From Phallusia fumigata (taxonomy: Eukaryota; Chordata; Ascidiacea; Phlebobranchia; Ascidiidae), in contig QXVZ01032917.1 of assembly GCA_008931825.1 (NCBI GenBank), positions 153,780 to 217,779 on the forward strand: 64,000 bases of DNA. Reading direction: 5' to 3'. This document shows, in pieces, positions 12,686 to 26,500 of the stretch. Under the pieces are notes generated by a model. It searched no databases. It was not told where the DNA came from and saw only the letters and a program-made list of their open reading frames with translations. The stretch's first letter is position 1; every line of letters starts with the position of its first letter. Both the position numbers and the translations under genes were made by a program.

Positions 12686-12979
12686 ATTCATAAGCATATT
12701 AATATTTGGTGTTTTCATATTTTTTCAAACGGTTTGCGTCAATTGCTTGTAAGTTCGTTGGAAAGTGTTGTGTGCCAATTTTGTTGTTTTGTGGTGGTTG
12801 ATTCGCGAGATATTTGGGTTGAAAGTTTTTTTGTTTGCTGGGTTGGCTTTGACGCTGTTTGCTCAAAGAACTCAGGTGAACAGAAGTGGTTTTGATCAAA
12901 GTGTTAAGAAATGTGTTTTTGGTTTTGTGGTACTATTTTAAACTTTTTTAAATTTTGTTGTGTGTTTATTAGAAAAAAA

Positions 12980-15951
12980 ATGGTGCCAAAAAGTTTCAGT
13001 TGGTCTATTTTAGCAAGCTTTGTCTTTGTATCCATTTCTGCATTTAGTGGAAAGAATGCTGTACCTGCCAAAACTTTTGTTGTGGACTTGGATGATCCCC
13101 CAATGCAAAGGTAAAGGATTTGTATCGCTTTTTCTGCATGTAACTGTTTGAATACTGGATTTGCTTCCTATTTTTATTACCGAATAGTTAATATTTTGTT
13201 CATTTAATATTTGTTTATTTGACTAAGATACCCAACCATTATTGTGTTACTATTTTTATTATGTTCAGGTGGCAAAAAGTAGTTCAGTCAGCAGCTGTTG
13301 ATGCTAATTATTTCAAGAATGGAATTGATAAATTATTAAGGTATGCGAGTCTAACATGTATGGTAAGCTTGTTGATGTCACAATGTCATGTACTTTTGAA
13401 CTTATACTCAGAGCCGCATTGCCAAGTGAGGTTCTAGTCAAGCTGGTTGAGGATATAGCACAAGATATTGAGAAATTTATTCCACAACCATTTGCTGATG
13501 AAATTCGTGGCATCAGTCAACATACTGGAATTCCCACAGGAGATATTGTAATCGCCAACATTATTTATGATGTTTCTGCATTTGGAACAAGTGACAACAA
13601 GTGAGCTAATTGAAAGATTGTCTGTCCAAAGGTATGCTTTACCCTGGGAAATATTTGTGTTTACAGGGCATGTACAAGCATTGTTACCACCGATAAAAAT
13701 GGAAAGATATATCATGGGCGTAATCTGGATTATGAAGATCCAGAGTTTTTAAAAAATCTTACAATACAAGTTGACTTTCATCAAAATGGAAAGGTATGAG
13801 ATGACATAATGCAACTACCTCCTTAAAGCAGAGTTTGTGATGTATGCTAAGTAAATACTCTTTAATAACCACTGTTTTTTATTGTATTTTAATGCTATTT
13901 TTGGGTTGTTTAGTCACTCTTCATGGCAACCACCTACATGGGTTATGTGGGTGTAATTACTGGAAGTAGACATGGAGCATTTTCAATCAGTGGTGATGAG
14001 CGTGATGCTGGTGAATGGTGGAAAAACCTGATTGCAGTTGTTGAAGGATCAGACTTTACCTTCTTTCATGAGCGAACGGTAAATGGCGAGTTATACAACT
14101 TCGAAAAATGTATAATTTAAGTTTGCAAACTTGTTGTTGGCTGGTTAAAATTGATTCCCTGTTATTTTTGTGCAAGGCCCAGCAATGGATACAAAGCCTT
14201 GTGTCACAAAATAACACCTTTGTTAATGTTCCGTATGGTATTAATTGTAAGAACATAGCTTAAATGCATAAGCCATACATGTTTATGTTCCGCACTTGCA
14301 TTTTGCTCTTGTTTTGCCTACTTTCCTTACGTATACATTGTCCAGTTTAAAAAATCTTGCCTTTTTTGCTTCAGATTTTGGAAAAGTGCACAACCTACCA
14401 AGAAGCTTTGATGGGAGCAGTGTCAACACCCACCATTGCCCCTGTTTATTATATAATTGGAGGCATTAAACCTAAAGAAGGGGCAATTGTAGTTCGCAAT
14501 GCTCATACATTGGCAAATGTTACAATGCTGGGAATGGACCAAACACATCCGTAAGTTGCAAGCTGTTATTGTTGTGCAAATGTCACTTGCTTGCAAAGTT
14601 AATTATTAAATATCAAATGACAGTGAACAAATATCTGCAATTTGCAACAATGTTGTCATGTGATTTGTGCTGTGCAATTTATTCATATCAAATCTACAAA
14701 AGTTTACTTATTCTGTTGACAAACTGCTGAAATAAAAGATTCTTCAATCCTATTATAAAAACACAGCAGCTACACTATCCATCTTTGATACATGACAGGA
14801 TGGTTAAATGGTAGTTTGACTGATGATACTTTAAATCTAAAACAATTTTCACAATTTAGTGTAAAAATTATATTTTTGGATTGCACACAGATGGTATTTG
14901 GTGGAAACAAACTACGACCCATGGAAAGCACCTCCAGCATCTGATGACAGAAGAGATGCAGCTATCCGTGCAATGAACAGAGTCGGACAAAGCGAAATGA
15001 ATGGAGATATGTTGTACAAGGTAAAATTAGGTTTCATGCAATGGGTTGGTGTTTTTAAACCCAAACACTGCATGTTTTCAACATGCTGTCCGAATCCCAA
15101 GACACTGATTAGTGGGAGAAAAAATATTCGATCGTTGTAAAAACAATATTATTTGTTACTTCTATCGCCATTTGGGCCAAAGCTGGACTTCAGCGCTTAA
15201 GCACTGTCCCATATAGCGTACGCGTGCAGCACTCTTTCCGGATGTCCAATAATAACCCACGCTGATACGTCACTGTTCACGAGATAAAAACATAAGTGCG
15301 TCACGTGTTGTCTTGCGATTTAACCAAGCAACGGGGATGGTGTTTAACAGTGTACGTGAACCAGCAATTTTTTGGCGCGGGACTTGTACAGATTGGCGTC
15401 GTGCGCATGTTTTGTCAGAGGTGACGAGTAACACCAAGGGAATACGGTTTAGTTGGTTTCACTTGTATTGTATTACACCATTTCGGGCCTAATGCCTAAA
15501 TTACAAACCACATTGTCAGCAAAAACGTACACTCATCATGTGACACATTTTGAAAGCATTACCCCTTTGGTTGTTATGGAACTTTTAATTCCTTCCCTAC
15601 TAGACAAGAAATGATGTAAAAGGTGCAGAACCGCTGGTCTATCTGAAAGAAAATTCTACACTTATCATGAATAAGTTAGCTATAAAGTAAAAACCCTCTT
15701 CTTAATTACTCTCCGGGGAGGAATTCTTTCCCAGTTGGCAACCACTGATGTAACAAATCTCGTCATTTAATAAAACTCGCCCTGTGTTAAACGTTCATAA
15801 ACCAACTTCCACAACACCCTATGATTTCCTTTTGTAGGTCCTGTCAGTTCCTCTTGTGTTCAACGAACAAACGACGTACACCACCATTATGAGCGCTGCT
15901 GACGCTTCAGTGTATCGAACAATGATCAGATGGGACGGACCGGATGAATAA
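12980..15951 (+). CDS. NAAA / acid ceramidase-like Ntn hydrolase, tandem copy 1
   Basis: Eight exons: 12980-13110, 13269-13340, 13412-13600, 13667-13793, 13914-14078, 14375-14550, 14891-15020 and 15838-15951, encoding 367 residues (human NAAA 359). An N-terminal hydrophobic stretch predicts a signal peptide. Exon 4 carries the expected N-terminal nucleophile, Cys133 in KACTSIV, followed by YHGRNLDY, where the Arg and Asp are active-site residues in this family. TYMGYVGVITG, SISGDERDAG and LVETNYDPWK follow. HGRNLDY resembles NAAA more than acid ceramidase. Expected role: a lysosomal amidase, self-cleaved before the Cys, acting on N-acylethanolamines or related lipid amides; the substrate is inferred from family. 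A splice-acceptor-like TTTATTAG sits just before AAAAAAAATGG, so the mRNA may be trans-spliced. Copy 2 follows directly downstream. Confidence 0.92.
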
Positions 15952-16129
15952 CTTCATGCGCCTATTAGTCCGCTTTTATAGCCTTTTTTATGTAATCTTC
16001 CTTTACTGACCAGCATGTTCCTGTGTAACCACTTACACTGTGCAATTACTTTCTTAATATTTCTTTCTATTTCTATTCTTTTTCTTCACATGTTAATTTT
16101 ATACCTTTGTATGTTTAATACCTTTGCTA

Positions 16130-16135
16130 AATAAA
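16130..16135 (+). promoter_or_regulatory. Polyadenylation signal of NAAA-like copy 1
   Basis: AATAAA about 180 bp after the stop codon and about 345 bp before the start of copy 2. The position fits a 3' end, but this is motif evidence only. Confidence 0.5.
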
Positions 16136-16478
16136 GTGTCATGTAAAGGTACATTTAACAAATAGCGGTGAATTTTTACAACTGAAAATAAATTACACAT
16201 AGTGAAGTTTCAAACACAAAATTGTCAACTAATTGTTTGTCCGGTAGATGACAGCAGCGTGCCGTTGTTTGCAAACAGCTGTGTTGCGACTACGCCCTTA
16301 CGCCCACATTTTCGACCAATCAATGGCAAGAACGAAACGGGTGCAAATTCCAAACTAAATTTGAAGAACCAACAATGCATGGGTATATGTTAGACCAGTC
16401 GACAACTGCTAGGAGATTTGTTCGTGTATTGAAACCTTCTGAAGTCAATTTGATGCATAATTTTGATTACAGAAAAAT

Positions 16479-19400
16479 ATGTTGACCAAACTATTTGCGT
16501 GCGCGTTTTTAGCAAGCTTTGCATCTGTTTCCATTGATGCTTATGGAGGTCGCAATGCTGAACCTGCCAAAACTTATGTTGTGGATTTGGATGCACCTCC
16601 ATTACAAAGGTAGTTTTTTTTAACTTTGTGAGTTTATTTAGGGTTACTTACATGTTTTGGTTATATTTTGGCAAATTCTTGAATTTTGTTTACAAGATGG
16701 CAAAAGGTGCTTCAATCAGCGGATGCAAACTTCATACAACAAGGGATTGACAAGCTACTAAGGTATGTGATGGTGGTAAAAAAATCTATGCCAAGCACAA
16801 ATGTAATTTGCAGTTTCACAGAGTTGCCCTTCCAACTGAAGCTCTTGTTAAGCTTGTGGAGGCTATTGCAAAAGATATTGAGCATTTTATTCCTCAACCA
16901 TATGCTGATGAAATTCGTGGCATCAGTCAAGTAACTGGAATTCCTCTTGGAGACTTAGTGATTTCCAACATAATATATGATGTGTCAGCATCTGGAACAG
17001 GTCACAGCAAGTAGGTTGTTTATGTAAAAACACAGACATGCAAAAATTACAGTGTGTAGTAAAATGGGTTAATTTTTTGTAGGGCATGCACAAGCATTGT
17101 CACTACTGATCGCAATGGAAAGATATATCATGGGCGAAATCTTGACTATGCGGAACCAAGTTTTTTAAAAAACCTAACTATACAAGTTGATTTTCACCGT
17201 AATGGAAAGGTTAGCAATATAGTTTCCCTGTTTTTTGCCATATACAGTACCTTAATATTGAGATTAGGTTGAAATTTGATTCTTTTAATGTATGATATAG
17301 TCACTGTTCATGGCAACTACCTACATGGGTTATGTGGGAGTGATTACTGGCAGCAGACATGGAGCATTTTCCATCAGTGGAGATGAGAGAAATGCTGGAA
17401 AATGGTGGAACAATCTTCTTGCAGTTGCAGAAGGATCAGACATAACATTCTTTCATGAACGCAGGGTAAGTTGCCTGTTCACAAAAATTTGCAATACAGA
17501 AAAGCTATGATTTGAATCACTAATTGTTTGCTCAAACCATTTGCAGCAAATTTTGCATGCATTTGCGGCGGTAGTTGAAATTTAATTTAACTTGATTCTC
17601 TGGTTGTGTACACAAAATGTTCTTTTATGGCATTGAAAATGAATCAACTTAACATGACTATGAACAATAGTTAATATTTTGTCATGTCAAGGGGACCTTT
17701 TTCATTATTATTTCGTTCTGATATTAAATTGAAAAATTGGCACTATTAGTAAAAGTTTTCTCACAAAGATCTTAATGAAGGACAAGGACAAATAGAGCTA
17801 AATAAAGGACTGTCCTTTGAAATAATGGACGGTTGGGAACCCTACATACAATTAAGCCTTTGGTTTTATGATGTGGGTAACTTTGAGAAAACCGAGTAGT
17901 AGTAGTTTTAAACAAATTGCATGAAAAAGTTGTATCTCAATTCTCAACTGTAAAATGAAACCATTTCATTATTTTTTTAGATTTTGGAAAGTAGTGAGAC
18001 ATACAAACAAGCTTTGATGGAGGCAGTGGTGCAACCCACCATTGCCCCAGTTTATTACATTATAGGAGGGATCTCACCTGATGAAGGGGCAATTGTGGTG
18101 CGCAATGCTCATACTCTGGCCAACTTTACAATGTTGGGAATGGACCAAACACATCCGTAAGTTTCAATCTGCTGTTTTGATGGTAATGCCATGCCTCAGT
18201 TCTGCACATTGGTTAAAAATTAACACACTGTTATTGTAAATATCAGTCTGGTGTGTAACAGCAAACAGTGGAGGTTGATCATATGATTTTTTGCACTGCA
18301 GCCTTTAATATTAGGTTATGTTTCAATGTGAAATATTTTAATCGATGCAAAGTAGTTATTAATTTGGATACCCCCAGTTACTTGGCACTAACCAAGATAA
18401 ACATTTTTTGATTTTGTTTTGCCATTAACAAGACAAAAACTATAAAAAACTTTAAAATAGAAAACTATAAACTTCGAAAGCCGCCCTTTGTACTTCATAA
18501 AAAACACAGCAGGTGTAAAACCTCACCTTTAACAAACAGTTAGTACATAATTTACGTTAAATTAGACTCTATGAGAAGATACATGCCGGTAAGTTTTATT
18601 GGTCATCGTCGAATGCGACATTTTTTTGCGTACTCAATTACGACTGATGTTGTTAATGTCATTTTAACAGTCGTTACGCATTTTCCCTTTTTGCCGCCGC
18701 GTTTCCGGAACATTTCTGATGTTAACAACAGCGTTTGTCGAAACGTAGAAATTTTATTTACGACGAAGTTCTGGTTTGTATCTTGTTCAAATAGATGGTA
18801 TTTGGTGGAAACCAACTATGACCCATGGAAAGCACCTCCAGCATCCGATGACAGAAGAGATGCAGCTATCCGTGCAATGAACAGAGTCGGACAAAATGCA
18901 ATGAATGGAGATATGCTGTACAAGGTGGGTTTGGGGTATATTCTGTCACCTGTTTTCACAAAACAATCAACCATTATACGGTTTAATAGATTTTTTCGCC
19001 GTTGTTGTGCTAACTTTACAGTTGGGAACGCGGTCATATGAAGTTTGGAAATATTGTATTTTAAAGAAAGGCTCTTGTATGCCCGCACTGCTTTACAAAA
19101 TCTAAATATAACTGCTGACACGACGAAAGTATAAAAGTATAGGACGTCACTGGTTGTGCAGGTCACTAAGCGTTTCAATAACGCAAACGTTTGCATCAAT
19201 TTGCTTAGCTAGTTGCTCAACGGTAAAACGTCGTTTAGCGCATGAGGTGCATGATGGGCTTTGTTGGTGGACAAAGGTTAAGCGCGCTGAGTGTAAACCG
19301 TTGTAAGAAAGTGTTATATGTTGGTCCAGGCATTTAGGAAATGAGCAAGTGCATCATCAGAATCAATACAGTGGTAAAATTCACCTGTAGGCTTCTCTAA

Positions 19401-19924
19401 AAACTGTTGTTTAAAGACAGTGAACAATCAGTTAAGGAAAAGCGAAGCAAATTTGGCAAAGGCAAACAAAAAATACGAAAGGAAGTGACCGTTTTCAAAT
19501 ATAAGTCGAGTTGCATACCTTTTACACAAATACTGTCAGTGAAATCTGTGGTTCGACTAATGGCTATAAACGTTACGAAACAAGTTGCTGGAACAGCACT
19601 GCAGTACCGAGAAAGCTGCATGGATTCAAATTCCACAGCCATTCAGATTTGTTTCCAGTTCAATTGCTTGCTGTTTGTACGTGCTGAAAGGGTTTGCTTT
19701 TAAGCATTCTTAAAAACTATATCGTACAGCAATTTATTTCAAAAAATACCCAAAGTTAATGGTATTTAAAAGTAAGACATCAAATCGTGTACTATTACAT
19801 GTTTGTTCAGGTGCTGTCAGTTCCTCTAGTCTTTAACAAAGATACAACGTACACCACTATTATGAGCGCGGCTGATGCTTCAGTGTATCGAACAATGATC
19901 AGATGGGACGGACCGAACGAATAA
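16479..19924 (+). CDS. NAAA / acid ceramidase-like Ntn hydrolase, tandem copy 2
   Basis: Eight exons with the same borders and phases as copy 1: 16479-16609, 16697-16762, 16822-17010, 17083-17209, 17301-17465, 17981-18156, 18795-18924 and 19811-19924. They encode 365 residues; exon 2 is two codons shorter than in copy 1. The signal peptide is followed by AEPAKTYVVDLDAPPLQR. The nucleophile is Cys131 in KACTSIV, with YHGRNLDY, TYMGYVGVITG, GGISPDEGAIVVRNAHT and LVETNYDPWK all present. No frame break was seen, so both copies look functional. The start lies 528 bp past the copy 1 stop. The bases GATTACAG directly before AAAAATATG look like a splice acceptor and could be a trans-splice site. Most likely a lysosomal lipid amidase duplicated in tandem. 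Confidence 0.92.
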
Positions 19925-20502
19925 CTTGCTCTTTTCTATCCTATGTTTTGTGTAGCGATTTACACTGTGCAATACAATTTTATTGATTCCTACATATTTT
20001 CTTCTATTTGTCTCTTTTACGTTTTTGTTGTTGATAATGGTGCAAAATTAGTACTGGCATTTAAACAGACATGGTTCAAAAGAAAAAAATTGTAACTGCG
20101 TTTTTGTGTTCTGTTGTTCAGACAGTTTGTGACTATCTAATCAAATATGTGTTATTTAATTTTGACCTTCAACTTAAGTTCATCGTCTTTCTGCCGCCTT
20201 CTCGATATTTTTCTTGCAATGCCTGTTTTACATTGAAAACATAGTACAAAATCGTTTCATTGAAAATGGTTAAAATTAGTTTTTAAGATCCATAGCTGCA
20301 GAAAGATTGTCCTTCAATGTGGAAATTTATTGTCAGTAGTCGATTCTGACTTCTAGGTAAACAAGCGCACTTCAGTCAGTAATTACACCACCAAACATAA
20401 GAGGAAATGTAGCGTCGATGCAAATCATCCATACAAATGTGGTTAATGGTTGAAGCAGTTTATTTGCTGACGTGTCACTTTATAGAACAAACAATTGTAC
20501 AC
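19925..20502. other. Convergent intergenic spacer
   Basis: It lies between the stops of NAAA-like copy 2 (+) and TMP-A (-). A minus-strand AATAAA at 20459-20464 is 39 bp past the TMP-A stop and is a good polyadenylation candidate. Nothing else was seen. Confidence 0.5.
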
Positions 20503-23500
20503 CTAACGTCCGTCCACAAATATTGAGTTTACACAGCCTACGGGTTCCTTTTTCTTAATTTTGTTTTCGTTTAGATCAGCAGAGTCGTTACAAACAGAAG
20601 CAAACAGTTTCTCAAACAACACAAGCGTCGCACCGACACAAAACGTGAAAAACAAACTGTAGGCGATCAGAAGAAACAAGGAACTCACGCTTACGTTCTT
20701 GGTGAAAACCCCCAGCACAACAAACATCATGTACACCGTAATAATTGCGCCAATAAAGACAACATGCCTTAACCAGTGAGGTAAGTACCGTTCAGTTTGC
20801 ATTGTACACACGCCTAGCTTTAGCCACAGCCAGATGCCAGTCCAGGCAAGAAGCGCACCAACATACAACAGGGCTGGAACGAAGCACAATTGGTAGAGGC
20901 TATTGAACCCAAGTTTTGTGGGGTCGTTCCCATCCCTTATTACTGTGGCGCTAAGACTGAGCACGGTTATGATGTACAAAGCAGGTGGAATAGAACGTAA
21001 CCATTGAGAAACTTGTTTCCAAAAGGACAGTCCAAAAATCTGAAATTTGAGATAAGCATTAAAATTGTAGTTTGATGCATAGGGATAGAGGTTGACTTGG
21101 CGTTGGTGTGATATTAAATTATTTACACTGTCAAGTAAGAGTTAAATGAAAGCGTAAACACTATTTGTTTATTAAATCTGTACTATGTCCGTGGCAGAGC
21201 GAGCTGGTTACATCGTAAGAAACTTAACATTTTATAACTAACACATACTGTGAAATAAACTTTGAATCAAGGACATCTACCGTTGGCTGGTTTAAACAGT
21301 TACCAACTATACTCAGCAATAAAAACCTTTTTGTAATAATGAAACTGAGAAAAGTCACATAAGTTTCATTCACAGACAGCAAGGATAACCCACCTGTGTA
21401 AACGCCAGAAGAAATCCGAATCCAAAAGCGATTAGTGGCCAATCGCTGCTTCTATCTGTTGTGTTAGTAACTTGTACAGCCACTACTGTCCCATGAATTA
21501 GAACCCACGATTCATTAAGAAGTCGCCAGTATCTGGGTTTGGAAATTTGATGCTTACAAGCGGTTACGGATTGAGTTCTTTTGACCATTTTTTATTTGTT
21601 TACAGTGGACAGATTAAATGATCCAAAAGTCAATTTTCTGAACAAAATCCGTTATTGGCCCCCAAGATGTTTTAAACTAACTTAAAAGCAAAAGCAACTT
21701 TTTAGTGTTTCTTTTGAAAATATACTGGCCCAAACAGTTCTTGCAAGCGACATACTTTAGTCATCAAACGTTTTGGCAGTATAACTCATGCCAACATCAG
21801 TGAATAATTTGTAAGAAATTAGTATATTTAGTCAATTTGAATTTCATTTTCAGTAACCATTGCAATATCGAAACCAATAGTTTTGGTTAAAAAGACCTCC
21901 AATCTATACCTGTTTAAGTGAATCTTTGTGAAGATAAGACTTCCTTGAAGCATCACAATTGCTGTGTGGAAAAATCCCAACAAGTGTCCGACCGTGTTTT
22001 CCATCGGATGATACCAAAATGTGTAAATGACCGCCCACGAAAATGCATAGCCGTGATATCTAAATATCACAACATGTACAAAACAGTAGTATTTTTTTGT
22101 GTTGAATTTATCTCACCTGATACAAATAGGAAAATTTGCATAAGACACATCAACGCAACGGTTTAGTAATTCGATTTCAACGTCATTTCCTTACCTTCGA
22201 ATTAATCTGATCGGTTCTTGGCTTAATCTGAGTCGATTCGCAACTTGATCATTGGACTTCGGATTGGGCCACATCAAAATCATACCTCTGTCCTTGTATT
22301 CGATTACAATCATGAAGATTGACATCATCACTACCGCACCCTGCCAAGAAATGGTTTATAATACCCTGTGTCGTCAGTAGAGTTTGTTTGCTAAATTTTA
22401 GTGTTAATTAGTCACGAGCAAGAATATTTCCTGAAAATTGTAAGCGTCTAAAGTCAGGCATTTTATCAATAGTATACAAGTGTCAGACTATTTGAGTTTG
22501 GGCCTCAATATCGTTGTGTAAAATTTTACATTTTCATTAAACAATTTTTTTTAGAAAGTAGGCTAAATCACACAAAAGAAAGAATAAATCCACACTTAAA
22601 TTTATGATCGCTTGTTGTAAAACCACGGCAACGGTTATAACGGAAAAATCAAAAACAAAACACCATATTGCGAGATTCGGGTTTAGTGGCCACAAAAGGT
22701 TTCTGTTTCTTACCAGTGAAGAGAAAATATCCACATCTTGTGCCAATCCATCGTAAGTCCAATGTGTGTGAACAAGGTGGATTATGTGAAAAAGGACGTT
22801 TACCGACAGCAATACCCAGTTGAACCATTGTAGATCAGTTCTGAAAAAATAAATTTTGAATTTGTTGTGCCTCAAATTCCTACACTTGTGTGTTCGATGC
22901 CAAGCTTACTTAAAGCGAACGAAACACCGACATGTATTTTTTACAAGAAACGGCTGTACGAAGTTTAAAGTTTCCAATTGGTTCACACAAGGTCCGTTTC
23001 TAAGCTTTGGTTTTTGTATTAATTAACACAACTTTGGTAATAAAGGTCTTTATTAAATTCTTGTCTGGCGCGTCAAACGTCCAACCAACTTTTTAACAAC
23101 CGTCGCTTATAAAACTATGAGAAACACTGAGCTGCAGCTTAAAAATAATCATTAGCTTACAATATGTATAGGGGCTTCTAAAATTAAAAAGTAAGCTTCC
23201 TTTACGCAATGTGTTGTCTTAATTGTCTTAAAACTAAAATTTCTTTATTATTACATCCATATTTACAAAACTTTAAAGGTAATATTGTTTCATACAAGTG
23301 AATTCGTTATCACTAGAAAAATTGTTGGCTTACATGTAAGCCGGATTAAGTGTGTAGTAAGCCATAACGAGTTTAAGCCATGACCTGCTTCTAGCCGGAC
23401 TGTTTTAAGCCACTTGGCTTAATTTAACTTGCCACATTTGTTTCTAATGGCTAAAAGCCAGTTATATTTTTATCACTTTTAAGCTCTCACATAACCGCTC

Positions 23501-26500
23501 ATCCTAGCATAACCGCTCACCCAGCGTTGTGTTTTGATTCCTACATGGAAATTGTCCACATACTTTTATACCTTTAACTTGATCACCTATTTTGAGCATT
23601 ATTCAACCGCGACCCATTACGTATTGTTGGCCCTTGGCACATTGCATAGCACCAAGGGTCGCGGTTGAATAATGCTCAAAATAGGTGATCAAGTTAAAGG
23701 TATAAAAGTATGTGGACAATTTCCATGTTGGAATCAAAACACAACAGCTAGGACGAATGGTTATGTGAGAGCTTTAAAGTGACCTACAAGCTAACACTAA
23801 ACATGTAACACCACAAAAAATCATTTTAAGTTTTCATTGAACGAAGCACTATCACAGATCCAAAAAAATACCACAGAAACACACTATTATCCCCATACAA
23901 CTTAATATTTTTTAATTGTGTACAAATTCAAATGACATAATGAATTTACAGTATACTGACATGTCACTAACAACAAAGCAGTTTGTCTGCAAATGTGAAA
24001 AAGACTTCTGGGGGCTGCTAAAGTAAACAACGAAATATACAAGTAGCATATTAAGTATCTACACAAAATTTAATAACTTTCCACACTGCACTGGCTTGCC
24101 AAATATGATGTGATCTGTTAATGCAGCATACATGGACTTACACGAGCTTGGGTATGTTAAGTGGCTTATTGTAAGCCAAATTGGATTGAAACAAGCCATT
24201 TTGGCTTGATCTAAGCCAAAATATTTCTAGTTTGCTAAAATTTCAGTTACCAGTTGGAGTAATTTAAAGGTAAAGGGGCATTTGGGTTTTTATAATCTGC
24301 GGCCTCAACAAGGCTAAGATCGACACTAGCTGGAGCCAATCCAAAAGTGGCATTTTTGAGCGAGAATAAAACTCTCGATTTGTGCAGTTTTAAACAAATT
24401 ATCCCCTAAGCATCTGCGCATGTGCACGCATATACGTCACAATTACGTTTGATAATGCCTTATCACCACGATTATAGGATGTAAGTTCTCTAGTACGTGT
24501 CTGCAGCTTATCTGTGAGTTTATTTTGAGCGTACATAGGTACTTTGAGTTGATATCGCCGGCAAAATAAGCAAAGTCGCATAAATGGCGACCAGAAAACT
24601 GAATCGATGCATTGACACCGCAACGTACATTCTCAAAAATGTGAGGCCCCAAGCTATTCGTGTTTACAGGTCCCCCTTGTAGCAAACCACGAGGTGTCAG
24701 ATGTCAAGATTCCAATCTGATTTTAATTTTATGTCATGCAACATGATCAGCTGCCGTAAACGTTTGGCCACCTTGACATTACCGCACGATAAGCAAGAGA
24801 AATTATATGTTGTTTGCTGTACTTGTAGATTTTGGCAGGGCACCCTTTATGCAGAACCTTAAGTTTCGTAGTAGATTTTACACTTACCTGGCCTACATGC
24901 AGAACCTTAATTTTCGTGGTAGATTTTACACTTACCTGCCATTGATGGTGCCTTTTTCAATGACACCATATTTATGTTACCACACTTTCCAAATAAGCGA
25001 ACTAAAAATCTAAATCATTTTTACTGTTTTATTCAGGCACTGTTTTTCCGCACAAATACTAACCTTTTATTTGTGCAAAAGAGTCACATAAAAACACGTT
25101 TTTTCTAACTACTCCATGTTTATATTTGGCCTTTTTGCTTTTCCACATACCCGTACTTCTTTCCACTCGATTTGTTTGAATTGATGACCTGCGCTCGGTA
25201 TAACAAACCCCAAATAAGGAGTTGGTGACTTGAGTAGAAAATCCAAACCATTGCACGAGTGAGGGTGGTGACATCATCAGGAGGCAACTTCCAAAAATAC
25301 CAGTGAGCCGTACAATCTACACCAGATCTTCCTGCATAAAATGTAATATATGTCGTTGACCGAAAGTTAGGCTTGCTTTTATGTGCTAAACCAGAGGTTA
25401 AGTATTACATGTTGGGTTTGCCTAATGGTTTTGCGATACGTTTTATTGATCTAGCGGCAGCGATTGAGATGCATTGCGATTCGTTGACTTCATCTGCCCT
25501 TTTTATTTTTCATTTTATTTGTATCGTTTTATGTTTTTTTGTAGCTGCCAGACTGTGACTATGTTTGAAGGACGCCTAAATCAACAGTAAAACTTACGTA
25601 GTAAAGCAAACACATCAATACTTGCGGATTACCAGAAAAAGAAAACCACTTAGACAGTTGACTGCAACATTTTAAACTTTTACAAACCGCTTATTACCGG
25701 GTGTTCTTTACTATGACTAAGTTAGCATGAAAAGTTGCTATCTACGGTTCCGGCTTTTTTGTTTGCGTAGGCAGCCATTTTCGATCCATTAGAGCTCATA
25801 CCCGACGAAATTGTGCAACTATGTACAAGGATGGGCACATGTGGCGCATATAATGTGGAACTAATTAAAGCTTTTCTGTGATAAGGACCCAGCCAGCACG
25901 AATTTTGCGGCTTTCCATTAATCCCTTTACACAGCCCCAGTCATTATCGTTGGGATACACGAGAACATATCGCGCCATGAAAGATCAGCAGTTGCACTTG
26001 AGCTGCTGTTTGACGGCTGAAACAACCGTGAATTATCGATTCTCGATGCACTAATGTACTTGCTGGCTGTTGAGCCGTTGTTTGTGTTTTTAGTGGAAAG
26101 TGGTTTAATGCACACATAAAATGTTTCGGGAAGCCGTGTTGACATCAGTCCAAATATCTTTTGGAAGATTGCGAAAGGCCACGATATAAAAACTACCTCC
26201 CCAAAAATGATTTATTTATGATACTTGATTTCAAGATTTTGCAAAGTTCGAGTAAAATACTTTATGATTAATTTGATTTTGAAAATGCGCAGGTCGAAAC
26301 ATCTGAGACAATTAAAAGAGTTAGGTTAATGCGAAGTTGTCCTAAAGAAGTAAAAGAAAATCCCAACTTCAATTTTATAATTAGTCGTTAAAATCAATGA
26401 TGGCTGATCATTGATCCGCACGTGAGTTTTCGTTTTCTTGAGGAGAGTGATATGGTACATCAACAATCGCTGGATTAATATTGGCAAACAAAACATGCAA

